A stretch of DNA of 64,000 bases, from the NCBI RefSeq assembly GCF_000737515.1, contig NZ_CP006587.1, positions 3,467,001-3,531,000 on the forward strand, in the 5' to 3' direction. Under the pieces are notes generated by a model. That model saw only the letters and a program-made list of their open reading frames with translations. It made no database searches and was not told where the DNA came from. The DNA is from Hymenobacter sp. APR13. GTDB taxonomy: Bacteria; Bacteroidota; Bacteroidia; Cytophagales; Hymenobacteraceae. Made by a program: the position numbers and the translations under genes. Positions 25,580 to 34,706 of this stretch are shown piece after piece. Numbering within the stretch: the first letter of the stretch is position 1; every line of letters starts with the position of its first letter.

Positions 25580-26026
25580 ATGAAAGCTCCTGATTCTCCC
25601 GCTCCCGCTCCTGCCCCCGATTCGCTCGAAACCCGCATCCGCCGCAAACTCACGCGCCAGCACTTCATGCACCACATCGGCGCCGACCTTACCCGCATCG
25701 AGCCGGGCCGCATTGAGGCCGAAGTGACGCTGCAGCAGCAGCACCAGCAGCACACCGGCTTCGCCCACGGCGGCCTCGTGGCCACCATGGCCGACCTGGT
25801 AGCCGGCTTTGCGGCCGTTACGCTCGTACCCGACGGCACCGGCGTGGTGACGGTGGAGTTGAAAACCAGCTACCTGCACCCTGGCATCGGGCAGAAGCTG
25901 CGTGCCGTGGGCTGGGTGCTGAAAGCCGGCCGCCGCCTGCACTTCTGCGAGTCGGAGGTATGGTGCGACGACAAGCTGATTGCCAAGGCCACGGCCACGA
26001 TGGCCGTGGTGGAGCCGCAGGGGTAG
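25580..26026 (+). CDS. PaaI-like hotdog thioesterase
   Basis: A 148-residue hotdog-fold thioesterase. The core motif TGFAHGGLVATMADLVAGF carries the catalytic-helix Asp, and VELKTSYLHPGIGQKLRA is the second characteristic strand. It should hydrolyse acyl-CoA thioesters; the substrate is not known. The start is the ATG at 25580, preceded by GACCTTTG, one base off the promoter consensus and very close to the start. A decayed copy of its C-terminus is found at about 28434-28490. Confidence 0.92.
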   Translation: MKAPDSPAPAPAPDSLETRIRRKLTRQHFMHHIGADLTRIEPGRIEAEVTLQQQHQQHTGFAHGGLVATMADLVAGFAAVTLVPDGTGVVTVELKTSYLHPGIGQKLRAVGWVLKAGRRLHFCESEVWCDDKLIAKATATMAVVEPQG

Positions 26027-26116
26027 GGGCTGCCGTGCAGGTGCCGGAATCCGCCAAATTCTCCCCACATTATTTGCCGCCAGGCAACACCTAGTGCCCA
26101 GGTTGCTGGCTACTGT

Positions 26117-28336
26117 ATGAAATGGATTATTGCCACCTGGCTGGTGCTGCTCGGGTTTCCGGTGCGGGCGCAGTCGGGGTACTGGAATGCTGATGTTGAC
26201 TCGTTGCAGCAGGTGCTGGCCGGGCAGCGCGCCGACACGGCCCGCGTCCGGACGCTGGTGCACATGCTGCACGTGACCGAGCTGACCGAGCCCAGCCACC
26301 GCCGGCAGGCCGCCGGATTGGTGGCGGAGCTGCTGCGCCTGAATACCCGCACCCATCAGCTGCCCCAGGAAGCGCCGTACCGGCAGCTACAGGCGGGCCT
26401 GCAGCACTGGCTGCAGCAGCGGCCCGGCCCGGCGCTGGCTGCCTTGCAGCAGGCCGTTGAGCTGTTCGACAAAGGCGGCCAGCCCGTGCCGCTGCTGCTG
26501 ATCGACCTAGCACCCGTCTTCAACGAATTGCACGAGTCGGAAGGCCGCATGCGTTACTTCCAGCGCAAGCTGCGGCAGTACAAGGTGGCTGGCGGCTTCC
26601 CGGAAAATGAGGCCGCGTGCCATCTGGTGCTGGGCGGCTCTTACCGGCACCGCGGCAACTTCAACCAGGCCATCAGCCACTACCTGCGCGCGGCCGACCT
26701 GTTCCGGCACTTCAACCGCCGCCTCTACAGCAACGAGCTGATGGTGGCCGGCAGCACCTACGCCGAGTGGGGCAACACACGCAAAGCCCTGCAGTACATG
26801 CAAATGGCGTCGAACTGGAACGACCAGTCCCGTATCGGCGGCCTGCAGCGGTTCTACTCGGAGCATGCCATTGCCAAGCTGTACCTGCGGCAAGGCGACA
26901 CCGCAGCGGCGGCCCGCTACGTGGCTAAAGCCACTCAAACGGCCCGCCACGACCAGCTGAACGCCGCCCAGTATATGGCCTACGCGCTGGTGCTGCAAAG
27001 TGAGCTGCTGCTGGCCCGGCAGCAGGCGGCGGCAGCGGGCCCCTTGCTCACCCGCGCCCAGCAGATTGCCGACTCGCTCCAGATGCAGATTACCGGCCGG
27101 CCCGGGGAGTTTGCGCTGGATGCCACCTGGGCTCGCTACTACACCATGCGCCAGCTTTACCCGCAGGCGGCCACCTCCTGGCGGCAAGCCTACGCGCGGG
27201 CCACTGCCACCCGCCTGCAGATGCTACGCCCTCAGTATCTGCGGGCGCTGATCCGCTTTGAGGCGGCGCACGGCACGCCCGCCGCCGCGCGGCAGTACAG
27301 CCTAGCCTACCTGGCCCTGCAGGACACGCTCCACGCTGCCCAGGGCGGCGACCTGCTGGCCCAGTATGAGGCCGAACGGGTGGAGCAGGCTCAGAACGAA
27401 GAAATTACCAACCTGCGCCACGACAAGGAGGTGCAGGAGCTTCGGCTGCACCAGCGCAGCCAGCTGCTCGCCGTGGCCGTGGCCGCTTTGGTGCTGATTT
27501 CGGCACTGGGAGTAGTTCTATACCGGCAGCTGCGCCTCAACCGGCAGACCCTGGCCCAACTGCGCCAGGCCCAAAGCCAGTTGGTAGCTGCCGAGAAGTG
27601 GGCGTTTGTGGGGGAGCTGTCGGCGGGCATCGCGCACGAGCTGCAGAACCCGCTCAGCTTCATGAAACGATTTGCGGAGGTGAGCACCTCTTTGGTCGAC
27701 AACATGGGCCAGCAGGCCGAGGCGCCCGGCCTGGAGCAGGAGATTCTGAGTGGGCTCAAGCAGAATCTGCAGGAAATCAGCCAGCACGGGCTGCGGGCTT
27801 CGGGCATCATCCGCGACATGCTGGAGCACGCCCGCAGCGGCAACGGCCAGCGCCAGCCCACCGACCTCAACGCCTTGGTGCTGGAGTATCTGGAGCTGGC
27901 CCGCCAAAGCCAGGCGCCCGGGGGCCAGCCCTCCAGCATAGAGGTCGAAACCGCGCTGGCCCCCAATCTGTCCCTTGTTTCCGCCATGCCTCCCGACCTG
28001 GGCCGCGTGCTGCTGAACCTGTTCACCAATGCCTTCTACGCGGTGCTACAGCGCCAGCAGGCCGGCGAAACCGGCTACCGGCCGCTGGTGCACATCAGCA
28101 GCGCGCAGCACCACGGCTCGGTGCAGGTGCGCGTGCGCGACAACGGCCCCGGCATCCCGGAGGAAATCCGCGGTGAGGTGTTCAAGCCCTTCTTCACCAC
28201 CAAGCCTTTGGGCGAAGGCACCGGCCTGGGCCTCTCCCTGTCCTACGACATCGTGCAGAGCCACGGCGGTACGCTGCGGGTGGAGCCGGTGACCGGACAG
28301 GGCACCGAGTTTATCGTGACGCTGCCCGTGGGCTGA
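26117..28336 (+). CDS. Membrane sensor histidine kinase with TPR-like periplasmic region
   Basis: A 739-residue two-component sensor. After a signal peptide (1-18) comes a helical region of about 400 residues with TPR-like periodicity (e.g. [19 protein letters not shown]), then a coiled segment and one transmembrane helix (about 450-470). The kinase core has H-box [18 protein letters not shown]-box [14 protein letters not shown]1 [11 protein letters not shown] and G2 [15 protein letters not shown]. No receiver domain is attached and no response regulator gene is adjacent, so it is an orphan kinase. The layout matches TPR histidine kinases common in Bacteroidota. Confidence 0.93.
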   Translation: MKWIIATWLVLLGFPVRAQSGYWNADVDSLQQVLAGQRADTARVRTLVHMLHVTELTEPSHRRQAAGLVAELLRLNTRTHQLPQEAPYRQLQAGLQHWLQQRPGPALAALQQAVELFDKGGQPVPLLLIDLAPVFNELHESEGRMRYFQRKLRQYKVAGGFPENEAACHLVLGGSYRHRGNFNQAISHYLRAADLFRHFNRRLYSNELMVAGSTYAEWGNTRKALQYMQMASNWNDQSRIGGLQRFYSEHAIAKLYLRQGDTAAAARYVAKATQTARHDQLNAAQYMAYALVLQSELLLARQQAAAAGPLLTRAQQIADSLQMQITGRPGEFALDATWARYYTMRQLYPQAATSWRQAYARATATRLQMLRPQYLRALIRFEAAHGTPAAARQYSLAYLALQDTLHAAQGGDLLAQYEAERVEQAQNEEITNLRHDKEVQELRLHQRSQLLAVAVAALVLISALGVVLYRQLRLNRQTLAQLRQAQSQLVAAEKWAFVGELSAGIAHELQNPLSFMKRFAEVSTSLVDNMGQQAEAPGLEQEILSGLKQNLQEISQHGLRASGIIRDMLEHARSGNGQRQPTDLNALVLEYLELARQSQAPGGQPSSIEVETALAPNLSLVSAMPPDLGRVLLNLFTNAFYAVLQRQQAGETGYRPLVHISSAQHHGSVQVRVRDNGPGIPEEIRGEVFKPFFTTKPLGEGTGLGLSLSYDIVQSHGGTLRVEPVTGQGTEFIVTLPVG

Positions 28337-28398
28337 GCTGCCGGTTGGGTGGGGTTTTCCAATGCCGAAACCGGTGCGGCAGGGACCTGAAACGGGTG

Positions 28399-28406
28399 TA
28401 GCTTTG
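28399..28406 (+). promoter_or_regulatory. -7 element (TAGCTTTG)
   Basis: TAGCTTTG fits TAnnTTTG. It lies between the kinase stop and the lipoprotein gene at 28536, upstream of the thioesterase remnant. Confidence 0.4.
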
Positions 28407-28433
28407 TTGCTAGCCCGAAGCGGCATTAGAGAA

Positions 28434-28490
28434 AAGATAGTATCTAAAGCCACGGCCACGATGGCCGTGATAGAACCGCAGGAATTATAA
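28434..28490 (+). pseudogene. Remnant of a PaaI-like thioesterase C-terminus
   Basis: The frame reads KIVSKATATMAVIEPQEL and then stops. It is nearly identical to the C-terminal end of the intact thioesterase at 25580-26026 (KLIAKATATMAVVEPQG), both in protein and in DNA (a shared run CCACGGCCACGATGGCCGTG). Only about 19 codons remain and no start is visible, so this is a decayed duplicate or a recombination scar. Confidence 0.65.
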
Positions 28491-28535
28491 CCAGAGCGGG
28501 TTGGGTAATTGAGAAAGAAAAAAGCCTGAGCAGCT

Positions 28536-29054
28536 ATGAAAACTATTCTTTCAGCATTATTCGTCCTAGCCCTTGCCAGGTGTCAATCAGATCAAACGGT
28601 GCCCAGCCAAAATTCACCTACCACTGCATCCTTTCCTACGTTGCTGGCGCCGCTGCCTCCGCCCGACGATAGTCTGGTGTTAGCGGGGATTTACCAGCTT
28701 CAGCAACAGGTGGCAGTTGAACGGTCGGTGGGTGCCTTACAACTCCTGGATTCCATCTATTGCCAGAGTGATGGGTATCTTTCGGAAGGTATCAGCGAGG
28801 CCGCCGCCGCTATTTGGGCGCAGCAGTCCATGCTGACGCTGTGCTACCTGGAGCAGCACCCCAAAGCCTGCCTGCGCCAAGCAGTTGTCTTGGGAATCAG
28901 CGCCGATATTTCCACGGAGGAAAATCGGGTGCAGGCTTTGGCTAACTTCCGGCAAACGGCCTTAGATAGTGGCCGCCGTGCGGGACTTTCTGGGCGCGAA
29001 ATGTTGTTCTTGCAGCAGTTTATTAGTGAGGTCAATCCAGCCCTGCTCGATTAA
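28536..29054 (+). CDS. Hypothetical lipoprotein
   Basis: A 172-residue protein with a short lipoprotein signal peptide (MKTILSALFVLALARC, Cys16; Arg before the Cys is unusual for a lipobox). A Pro/Ser-rich linker to about 50 leads into an all-helical domain (GALQLLDSIYCQSDGYLSEG, ALANFRQTALDSGRRAG). I do not recognise it. GC is a little lower than in the neighbours. The RecD-like helicase gene starts 33 bases later on the same strand. Confidence 0.7.
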   Translation: MKTILSALFVLALARCQSDQTVPSQNSPTTASFPTLLAPLPPPDDSLVLAGIYQLQQQVAVERSVGALQLLDSIYCQSDGYLSEGISEAAAAIWAQQSMLTLCYLEQHPKACLRQAVVLGISADISTEENRVQALANFRQTALDSGRRAGLSGREMLFLQQFISEVNPALLD

Positions 29055-29087
29055 AAGGCCCTGCGGCCTTAGTCTTTTTACCTGCCC

Positions 29088-30512
29088 ATGCTCTCCGTAA
29101 GAACCCCTTCCGTCCGCGACTATTTCCCCTACGAACCCACGCAGGACCAGGCCAAGCTGTTTCAGAAGCTGGATGTGTTTCTGAAGGATGACCTGCCGGG
29201 GCGCAAGGCGTTTGTGCTGCGCGGCTACGCCGGTACCGGCAAAACCACCGTGGTGAGTGCCCTGGTGCAGTGGCTGCACAAGCTGGGCCGCAAATACGTG
29301 CTGATGGCCCCCACCGGCCGCGCCGCCAAGGTGATGAGCGGCTACGCGGGCGTGCCGGCCAGCACCATCCACAAGAAAATCTACCGCCAGACCAGCGGCA
29401 CGCCCAGCCAGAGCCTGTCGTTCCAGCGCCAGCCCAACCGCGCCCAGGATACGCTGTTCATCGTGGATGAGGCCTCGATGATTTCCGACGAGAAATCGTT
29501 CGGCGAAACCGGCCTGCTCGACGACCTGCTCAACTACGTGTTCGAGAAGCCCTCCAACCGCCTGCTGCTCATCGGCGACACGGCTCAGTTGCCGCCCGTG
29601 GGCCAGCTGCTCAGCCCCGCCCTCGACCCCGACCTGCTGCGCCATCGTTTCCGCGCCACCGTGGATGGGGTGGAGCTGCGCCAGGTGATGCGCCAGGCCG
29701 AGCAGTCGGGCATTCTGATGAACGCCACCGTGCTGCGCGAAGAGCTGCGCGAGGAAAAGCCCAACATCCAGTTCCACACCCGCGGCTATCCCGACCTGTT
29801 TCAGATGGGCGGCGACAAGCTGGAAGACGGCCTGCGCTGGGCCTACAAGAACTTCGGGCACGAAAACACCACCATCATCTGCCGCTCCAACAAGAACGCC
29901 AACCAGTACAACCAGATGATTCGGCGGGTGCTGTTTGAGGCCGAGGATGAAATTGAGAGCGGCGACTACCTGATGGTGGTGCGCAACAACTACTTCTGGC
30001 TGCCCAAAGACTCGGAAATGGGCTTCCTGGCCAACGGCGACTTCGTACAGGTGGTGAAAATCATCCGCCTCACCGAGGAGTTCGGCTTCCGCTTTGCCGA
30101 TGCCCGCGTGCGCCTCGTGGACTACCCCGACGAGCCGGATATGGAAATCAAGCTGCTCCTGGACACGCTGCACACCGAAAGCCCCGCCCTGCCCGCCGAC
30201 CGCAGCAAGGAGCTCTACGAGGCCGTAGGCAAGGATTACGACCACCTCACCACCAAAAAAGACAAGTCGGCCGCGCTGCGCAAAGACCCGTTTCTGAACG
30301 CGCTGCAGGTGAAGTTTGCCTATGCCCTCACCTGCCACAAGGCGCAGGGCGGCCAGTGGCAGGCCGTGTTCGTCGACCACGGCTTTTTGAAAGAGGATAT
30401 GGTGAACTCGGAGTTTGCGCGCTGGCTCTATACGGCCGTCACGCGGGCCTCAGAAAAATTGTTTCTGCTCAACTTCAATCCTAAGTTGCTGGGCGACAAG
30501 GTAGAAGAGTAA
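29088..30512 (+). CDS. RecD-like superfamily 1 DNA helicase
   Basis: A 474-residue ATP-dependent helicase. A Q-like motif YEPTQDQAKLFQKL precedes Walker A GYAGTGKTTVV (about 45). Motif Ia is LMAPTGRAAKVM, Walker B is LFIVDEASMI, motif III is LLIGDTAQLPPVG, and the 2B/C-terminal UvrD_C_2 signature is ALTCHKAQGGQWQAVFVD. This is the short RecD2/Dda type without N-terminal extension. It is a 5'-3' helicase for repair or recombination by family; its partners are unknown. Confidence 0.93.
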   Translation: MLSVRTPSVRDYFPYEPTQDQAKLFQKLDVFLKDDLPGRKAFVLRGYAGTGKTTVVSALVQWLHKLGRKYVLMAPTGRAAKVMSGYAGVPASTIHKKIYRQTSGTPSQSLSFQRQPNRAQDTLFIVDEASMISDEKSFGETGLLDDLLNYVFEKPSNRLLLIGDTAQLPPVGQLLSPALDPDLLRHRFRATVDGVELRQVMRQAEQSGILMNATVLREELREEKPNIQFHTRGYPDLFQMGGDKLEDGLRWAYKNFGHENTTIICRSNKNANQYNQMIRRVLFEAEDEIESGDYLMVVRNNYFWLPKDSEMGFLANGDFVQVVKIIRLTEEFGFRFADARVRLVDYPDEPDMEIKLLLDTLHTESPALPADRSKELYEAVGKDYDHLTTKKDKSAALRKDPFLNALQVKFAYALTCHKAQGGQWQAVFVDHGFLKEDMVNSEFARWLYTAVTRASEKLFLLNFNPKLLGDKVEE

Positions 30513-30646
30513 AGGGCGGCGCGTCTAACGGATAAACTTGGGGAAAAGTTCAGGGATTGGGGATTTTATGGCACGAAGTTGGTAATGTGCTATTCAGGCT
30601 TCGCGAGCTGCTATTCTTCTTTCCCTCCCTTTCCCGTTTTACCGTC

Positions 30647-31309
30647 ATGAAAAAGCTGCTACTCTTCCTGCTCCTGTTGGCAGTAGCGCCGCTGGCCACG
30701 CAGGCTCAGACCCGCGAAATCTATACCAACACCAACTTCAAAACGCTGGCCCAAAGCCACAAAACGCTGGCCATTCTGCCCTTCGTGGTGAAGCTGCAGC
30801 TGCGGCCACAGGAAGTGGCCAAAAACGGCGGCCCCGAGGGTGTGGCCCGGCTGGAGCAGCGCGAAGGCCTGGACGTGCAGCAGGCGCTGCACTCGTACTT
30901 CCTGAAGCAGAAGGCCTCCAACGACCTGACCGTGGACGTGCAGGACCCCACCCGCACCAACGCCCTGCTGGCCCAAAGCGGCCTCACGACCGAGCAACTG
31001 GCCACTCAGACGCCGGAGCAACTGGCGCTGCTGCTGGGCGTCGATGGTATCATCTCCGGCACGTTTGCCAGCACCCAGCCCATGTCTAACGGCGCGGCCA
31101 TTGCCCTGAGCTTAGCAGTAGGCATGAGCGGCCCCACCAACACCGGCAAGCTGCTCATCAACATCCACGACGGCAAATCGGGCGAGCTGCTGTGGAAATA
31201 CGACAAGAGCCTCTCGCGCGGCTTCGGCAGCGACACCAACACCATCGTGACGACCATCATGCGCAAGGCCTCGCGCCAGTTTCCGTACTCCAAGGAGTTC
31301 AAAGGATAA
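30647..31309 (+). CDS. Secreted protein, CsgG/LpoB-like fold possible
   Basis: A 220-residue exported protein with a clear signal peptide (MKKLLLFLLLLAVAPLATQA). The mature part has KTLAILPFVVKLQLRPQEV near the start, QALHSYFLKQK, and later LLGVDGIISGTFAS and GKLLINIHDGKSGELLWKYD. The strand KTLAILPF with a later GVDGIISG resembles the nucleotide-binding-like fold of CsgG/LpoB/GNA1162 proteins, but this is a weak fold-level guess. The start is the ATG in the signal peptide, not the upstream frame. Confidence 0.75.
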   Translation: MKKLLLFLLLLAVAPLATQAQTREIYTNTNFKTLAQSHKTLAILPFVVKLQLRPQEVAKNGGPEGVARLEQREGLDVQQALHSYFLKQKASNDLTVDVQDPTRTNALLAQSGLTTEQLATQTPEQLALLLGVDGIISGTFASTQPMSNGAAIALSLAVGMSGPTNTGKLLINIHDGKSGELLWKYDKSLSRGFGSDTNTIVTTIMRKASRQFPYSKEFKG

Positions 31310-31408
31310 GCATCATACAGCCTACTTATTGATAAATAATTACTTACAACTCGGCTATCGTAAACCCGCTGCCAGTCTTTTGTGCGCTATCGGTATGATT
31401 AGTTCCTG

Positions 31409-31445
31409 CAACAGGATGAGCCAAAGCTCGTCCTGTTGTTGTTTT
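31409..31445 (+). terminator. Terminator after the secreted protein gene
   Basis: CAACAGGATGAG (31409-31420) pairs with CTCGTCCTGTTG (31427-31438), one G-T pair, followed by TTGTTTT. It lies about 100 bases after the stop. Confidence 0.75.
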
Positions 31446-31531
31446 AGGCGGAGCAGGCGGAACGTGCGGGCCGGGCGCTGCGTCTGTCTTCATGCAGGCT
31501 TCACCGGGAAAGTAGAAAACTGGCACTCAAC

Positions 31532-31561
31532 TTGCCCCGCCCGCCAAAACGTGTATTTTTG
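31532..31561 (+). promoter_or_regulatory. Two-part Bacteroidota promoter of the DUF1573 gene
   Basis: TTG at 31532-31534 is followed after 19 bases by TATTTTTG at 31554-31561. Both boxes and their spacing fit the -33/-7 (TTTG/TAnnTTTG) promoter of this phylum. It is the best-formed promoter in the window. The ATG is at 31593. Confidence 0.7.
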
Positions 31562-31592
31562 TTTCCATCAACACCCTAACGAAGTAGCAATC

Positions 31593-32111
31593 ATGAAAAA
31601 AGCACTTGTACTGGCGCTGTCGCTGGTTTGCGCTGGCTTTGCCGCCCAGGCCCAATCGGCTTCCGTGAAGCCTGCCAACGCGCAGACCAAAGTGGCCGGC
31701 CCGCAAATTCAGTTCGACGAAATGAAGTACGACTTCGGCAGCGCCAAGCAAGGTGAGGTGGTGAAGCACGTCTTCAAATTTAAAAACGTAGGCACCCAGC
31801 CGCTGGTGATTTCCAACATCGGCGTGAGCTGCGGCTGCACCACCCCGGAGTGGACCAAGGAGCCCGTGATGCCTGGCAAAACCGGCACCATCACCGCCAA
31901 CTTCAACACGGCCGGCAAAATGGGCATCCAGAACAAGGTGCTGACCATCGAGTCGAACTCGGCCAACGGCAACGCCATGGTGTCAGTGGTAGGCGAGGTG
32001 AAAGAAGCCACGGCCATGGCCAGCGACAAAGTGGAGTCGGCGGAGCTGAGCGACAAAGCCAAGATGAAATCCGATGACAACAAGCTGAAAGTGAAAGCCA
32101 AGAAGTCGTAA
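31593..32111 (+). CDS. DUF1573 secreted protein
   Basis: A 172-residue exported protein. After the signal peptide (1-21), an ASPM/SPD-2/Hydin-like Ig domain of the DUF1573 family is seen: FDEMKYDFGSAKQGEVVKHV, FKNVGTQPLVISNIGVSCGC, TPEWTKEPVMPG. The paired Cys of SCGC are typical. The last 35 residues are Lys/Asp/Ser-rich and disordered. This family is widespread in Bacteroidota and of unknown function. It has a well-formed promoter and terminator, so it is probably a strongly expressed single gene. Confidence 0.92.
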   Translation: MKKALVLALSLVCAGFAAQAQSASVKPANAQTKVAGPQIQFDEMKYDFGSAKQGEVVKHVFKFKNVGTQPLVISNIGVSCGCTTPEWTKEPVMPGKTGTITANFNTAGKMGIQNKVLTIESNSANGNAMVSVVGEVKEATAMASDKVESAELSDKAKMKSDDNKLKVKAKKS

Positions 32112-32134
32112 GGCTTTTTAGTAGCAACAGCTAT

Positions 32135-32171
32135 AAAAAAGGCGGCTCGCATCGTGCGGGCCGCCTTTTTT
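32135..32171 (+). terminator. Terminator of the DUF1573 gene
   Basis: A6 plus GGCGGC (32135-32146) pairs with GCCGCC plus T6 (32160-32171). A strong bidirectional terminator between convergent genes. Confidence 0.92.
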
Positions 32172-32200
32172 GTGCGGTTCAGGTGCCTACGTATACGTTG

Positions 32201-32578
32201 CTAGGCCTGCCGGGCGGCCAGCAGCAGCGCAATCCAACCCGCAATCAGCAGCAGGCCGCCAATGGGAGCCACGGCGCCTAGCTTGGTGATGCCCGTGAAG
32301 CACAGCAGGTACAGCGAGCCGCTGAACACGATGACGCCGCCGGTCCAGAGCCAGGCGGCGGTGCCCAGCAGCCGCAGCTCGGGGCGGGCGTGCAGGAGCA
32401 CGCCCACGGCCAGCAGGGCCAGCGTGTGGTAGAACTGGTAGCGCACGGCGGTTTCAAACGTGTCGAAGCGGCCGGACGCCTCCAGCATGGCCCGCAGGCC
32501 GTGCGCCCCGAACGCGCCGATGGCAACGCCCAGCCCGCCCAGCAGGGCCGCGATTTGCAGAATAAGTTTGGCAGTCAT
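32201..32578 (-). CDS. DUF423 (YgdD/TMEM256-like) membrane protein
   Basis: A 125-residue protein with four hydrophobic segments. The family signature is GAFGAHGLRAML, followed by FETAVRYQFYHTLALL, and later FSGSLYLLCFTGI and GAVAPIGGLLLIAGW. The fold and position in the inner membrane are predicted; the function is unknown. The upstream minus-strand gene yggS lies about 110 bases away. Confidence 0.93.
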   Translation of the reverse strand: MTAKLILQIAALLGGLGVAIGAFGAHGLRAMLEASGRFDTFETAVRYQFYHTLALLAVGVLLHARPELRLLGTAAWLWTGGVIVFSGSLYLLCFTGITKLGAVAPIGGLLLIAGWIALLLAARQA

Positions 32579-32686
32579 CAGATGGATAAGAGATTAGGGA
32601 CAAAAGAGTAAGGACCACGGACGACAGGTAAAGGACGGCAATAAGACTCTGCGCAAAAAAGACGCGCTTTGCCTCAGTCTTTTATC

Positions 32687-33352
32687 CTACATCCTTGATC
32701 CAAAAATAGCGCTGCCTACCCGAATGAGCGTGCTGCCTTCTTCGATGGCCAGGCGGTAGTCGGAGCTCATGCCCATGGAAATCTCGCGAAACTCGTCGTC
32801 GGAGGCGAAGTAGCGGGTTTTGAGCTGCTCGAAGTAGCCGCGCAGCAACTGGAATTCCTGGCGCAATTGGGCTTCGTCGGGGGTGTTGGTGGCAATGGCC
32901 ATCACGCCGGTGAGGCGCACGTGGCGCAGCGCCCGGAACTCCTCCGACTGCAGGATTTCCTCGGCCTCGGGCAGGGTGAGGCCGGTTTTGGTGTCTTCGG
33001 CGGCAATATGAAACTGCAGCAGCCCCCGAATGACGCGGTTGTGCTTGGCGGCCTGCTTCTCCATTTCCAGCAGCAGCTTCAGGCTATCCACGCTCTGAAT
33101 GGTGTGCACGAACGGAGCAATGTATTTCACCTTGTTGGTTTGCAGGTGCCCGATGAGGTGCCACTCGATGTCGGCGGGCAGCTCGGGCTGCTTGGCGGCC
33201 ATTTCCTGCACCTTGTTTTCGCCAAACAGGCGGGCGCCGGCGTCGTAGGCCTGCTGCAGCTTGTCCACGGCGTGAGTTTTCGTGACCGTGACGAGGCGGC
33301 AGTTGGTGCCGGCCAGCTGCTGCTGAAAGAAGTGGAGGTTTTCCTGAATCAC
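32687..33352 (-). CDS. yggS: YggS-family pyridoxal phosphate homeostasis protein
   Basis: A 221-residue PLP-binding protein of the alanine racemase-like barrel type, without racemase activity. The PLP Lys is in VTVTKTHAVDKLQQAY, near residue 25. Other signatures are FGENKVQEMAAK, WHLIGHLQTNKVKYI and SMGMSSDYRLAIEEGSTLIR (the phosphate-binding end). It controls cellular PLP levels in other bacteria. The start is the ATG in the N-terminal helix. Confidence 0.95.
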   Translation of the reverse strand: MIQENLHFFQQQLAGTNCRLVTVTKTHAVDKLQQAYDAGARLFGENKVQEMAAKQPELPADIEWHLIGHLQTNKVKYIAPFVHTIQSVDSLKLLLEMEKQAAKHNRVIRGLLQFHIAAEDTKTGLTLPEAEEILQSEEFRALRHVRLTGVMAIATNTPDEAQLRQEFQLLRGYFEQLKTRYFASDDEFREISMGMSSDYRLAIEEGSTLIRVGSAIFGSRM

Positions 33353-33472
33353 AGAGTAGGGAGGTTTTAAGCTGATTCCGCTGAGCGAATGGTAGGTTTT
33401 TTTATAAACCCGGCCGGAGCAAAATTAGCTAGGAGTGAAAAAGAAAAGTCTGCTGCAAGGACAATCCCGTAC

Positions 33473-33520
33473 GCAATCAGCGTCAGTGAAGTCAGCGCAG
33501 GAATCAGCGTAATCTGTGAT
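33473..33520. repeat. 11-base periodic GATT repeat, copy 2
   Basis: On the minus strand: ACAGATTACGCTGATT, then CTGACTTCACTGACGCTGATT, i.e. GATT or GACT units every 9-11 bases. It ends exactly at the stop codon of the BatA-like gene (33521). Related to 14311-14352 and 52742-52905. Confidence 0.65.
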
Positions 33521-34570
33521 TTAGTCTTCCAGCGAGTTAGCCAGGAACGTGTTTTTGAGGCCCAGCCATAGCAGCCAGAACCCCACGGCCCACCACAGAT
33601 AGAGGCGGTAGTAGTCCTTGGTGTTGCGGAAGCGGGTCTGCTTGATTTCCGACTTCTCGTACTGGTTGATGCGCTGGAAAATCTGGCGGAGCGCGGCGTT
33701 GTCGGTGGCCCGGAAAAACTGGCCCTCGCCGGCCTGCGCAATCTGGCGCATGGTGGTTTCGTCGAGGCGGGTTTCCACGTAGCGGGGGCGGCCCAGCTCG
33801 TCGCGGCCGAAGGGCACGGTGCCGTCCTGGCCGAGGCCGATGGTGTAGATTTTGAGGCCGTAGGCGTGGGCCAGCCGGGCGGCCGTGAGCGGGTCGAGGC
33901 TGCCGGCCGTGTTTTCGCCGTCGGAGAGCAGAATGCACACGCGGGTGCGACTGCGGGAGGTGCGCAAGCGGTTGGTGGCCACGCCCAGCGCCGTGCCGAT
34001 GGCCGTGCCGTCGTTGGGAATCATGCCCAGCCGCAGGCCGCTCAGGCTTTCGCGCAGCAGCTCGTAGTCGGTGGTGAGGGGCGCCAGCGAGTATGCGTCG
34101 CCGGCAAACACCACCAGCCCCAGCCGGTCGCCCTGGCGGCCGTCCACAAACTCCAGCGCTACGCGCTTGGCGGCTTCCAGGCGGTTGGGCTTCAGGTCGC
34201 CGAGCTCCATCGAGCCCGACACGTCGAGCACCAGCAGCACGTCGATGCCTTCGCCGTTCTGCACCACCCGCTCGTCGGTGCGCTGGGGGCGGGCCAGGGC
34301 CACCACCGCAAACGCCAGACTCAGGGCCAGCACTACATCGGGCAGAAAGCGCAGCACAGCGCTCCAGTCGCGGCGGACCTCGCCCTTCACGAAGGCCACG
34401 CCCAGCTTGCTGCGCCGCCGGTACGCCAGCAGCCACCGCCCCACAAACAGCAGCGGAATAGCCGCAATCAGCAGCAACAAGCGCGGCTGCTCCCAGGCAT
34501 AGCTGGCCAGCGTGGCATAGCGCAGGCTATCCACTATCGGCCCAAAAAGCTGTTGCCAGAGTTGCTGCAC
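33521..34570 (-). CDS. BatA-like von Willebrand factor A membrane protein
   Basis: A 349-residue protein if started at the GTG at 34568-34570. Two membrane segments at the N-terminus (about 30-45 and 75-95, e.g. LLLLIAAIPLLFVGRWLLAY) precede a VWA domain with the metal-site motif VLLVLDVSGSM, a DGTAIGTALGVATNRL segment and ILLSDGENTAG. A third membrane segment (YLWWAVGFWLLWLGL) lies at the end. This is BatA of the Bacteroides aerotolerance operon type. The longer frame extends through tandem repeats and is not coding. The 5' leader holds 7- and 8-base repeats. No batB or batC follows; the next gene is yggS. Confidence 0.9.
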   Translation of the reverse strand: MQQLWQQLFGPIVDSLRYATLASYAWEQPRLLLLIAAIPLLFVGRWLLAYRRRSKLGVAFVKGEVRRDWSAVLRFLPDVVLALSLAFAVVALARPQRTDERVVQNGEGIDVLLVLDVSGSMELGDLKPNRLEAAKRVALEFVDGRQGDRLGLVVFAGDAYSLAPLTTDYELLRESLSGLRLGMIPNDGTAIGTALGVATNRLRTSRSRTRVCILLSDGENTAGSLDPLTAARLAHAYGLKIYTIGLGQDGTVPFGRDELGRPRYVETRLDETTMRQIAQAGEGQFFRATDNAALRQIFQRINQYEKSEIKQTRFRNTKDYYRLYLWWAVGFWLLWLGLKNTFLANSLED

Positions 34571-34574
34571 GGTT

Positions 34575-34649
34575 GGTGATGAGGTGATGAGGTGATGAGG
34601 TGATGAGGTGACAGGTGACAGGTGACAGGTGACAGGTGACAGGTGATGA
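34575..34649. repeat. 7- and 8-base tandem repeats in the BatA leader
   Basis: Four copies of GGTGATGA (34575-34606) are followed by five copies of GGTGACA (34607-34641) and another GGTGATGA (34642-34649). They lie between the minus-strand promoter element at 34657-34664 and the GTG start of the BatA-like gene. The same units recur at 37381-37605. Confidence 0.9.
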
Positions 34650-34656
34650 GGGCTGG

Positions 34657-34664
34657 CAAAGGTA
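34657..34664 (-). promoter_or_regulatory. Internal -7 element (TACCTTTG) before the BatA gene
   Basis: TACCTTTG on the minus strand, in the 136-base gap between the BatD-like and BatA-like genes. It gives the BatA-like gene its own promoter in addition to read-through from the operon. Confidence 0.55.
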
Positions 34665-34706
34665 GCGGCCGGTTTGTGCGGCTGGATATGCTGGATAGGT
34701 GGCCGG

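Noticed and set aside
34575..34649. Possible CRISPR array
   Set aside because: The units are 7-8 bases long with no spacers, so this is a microsatellite.
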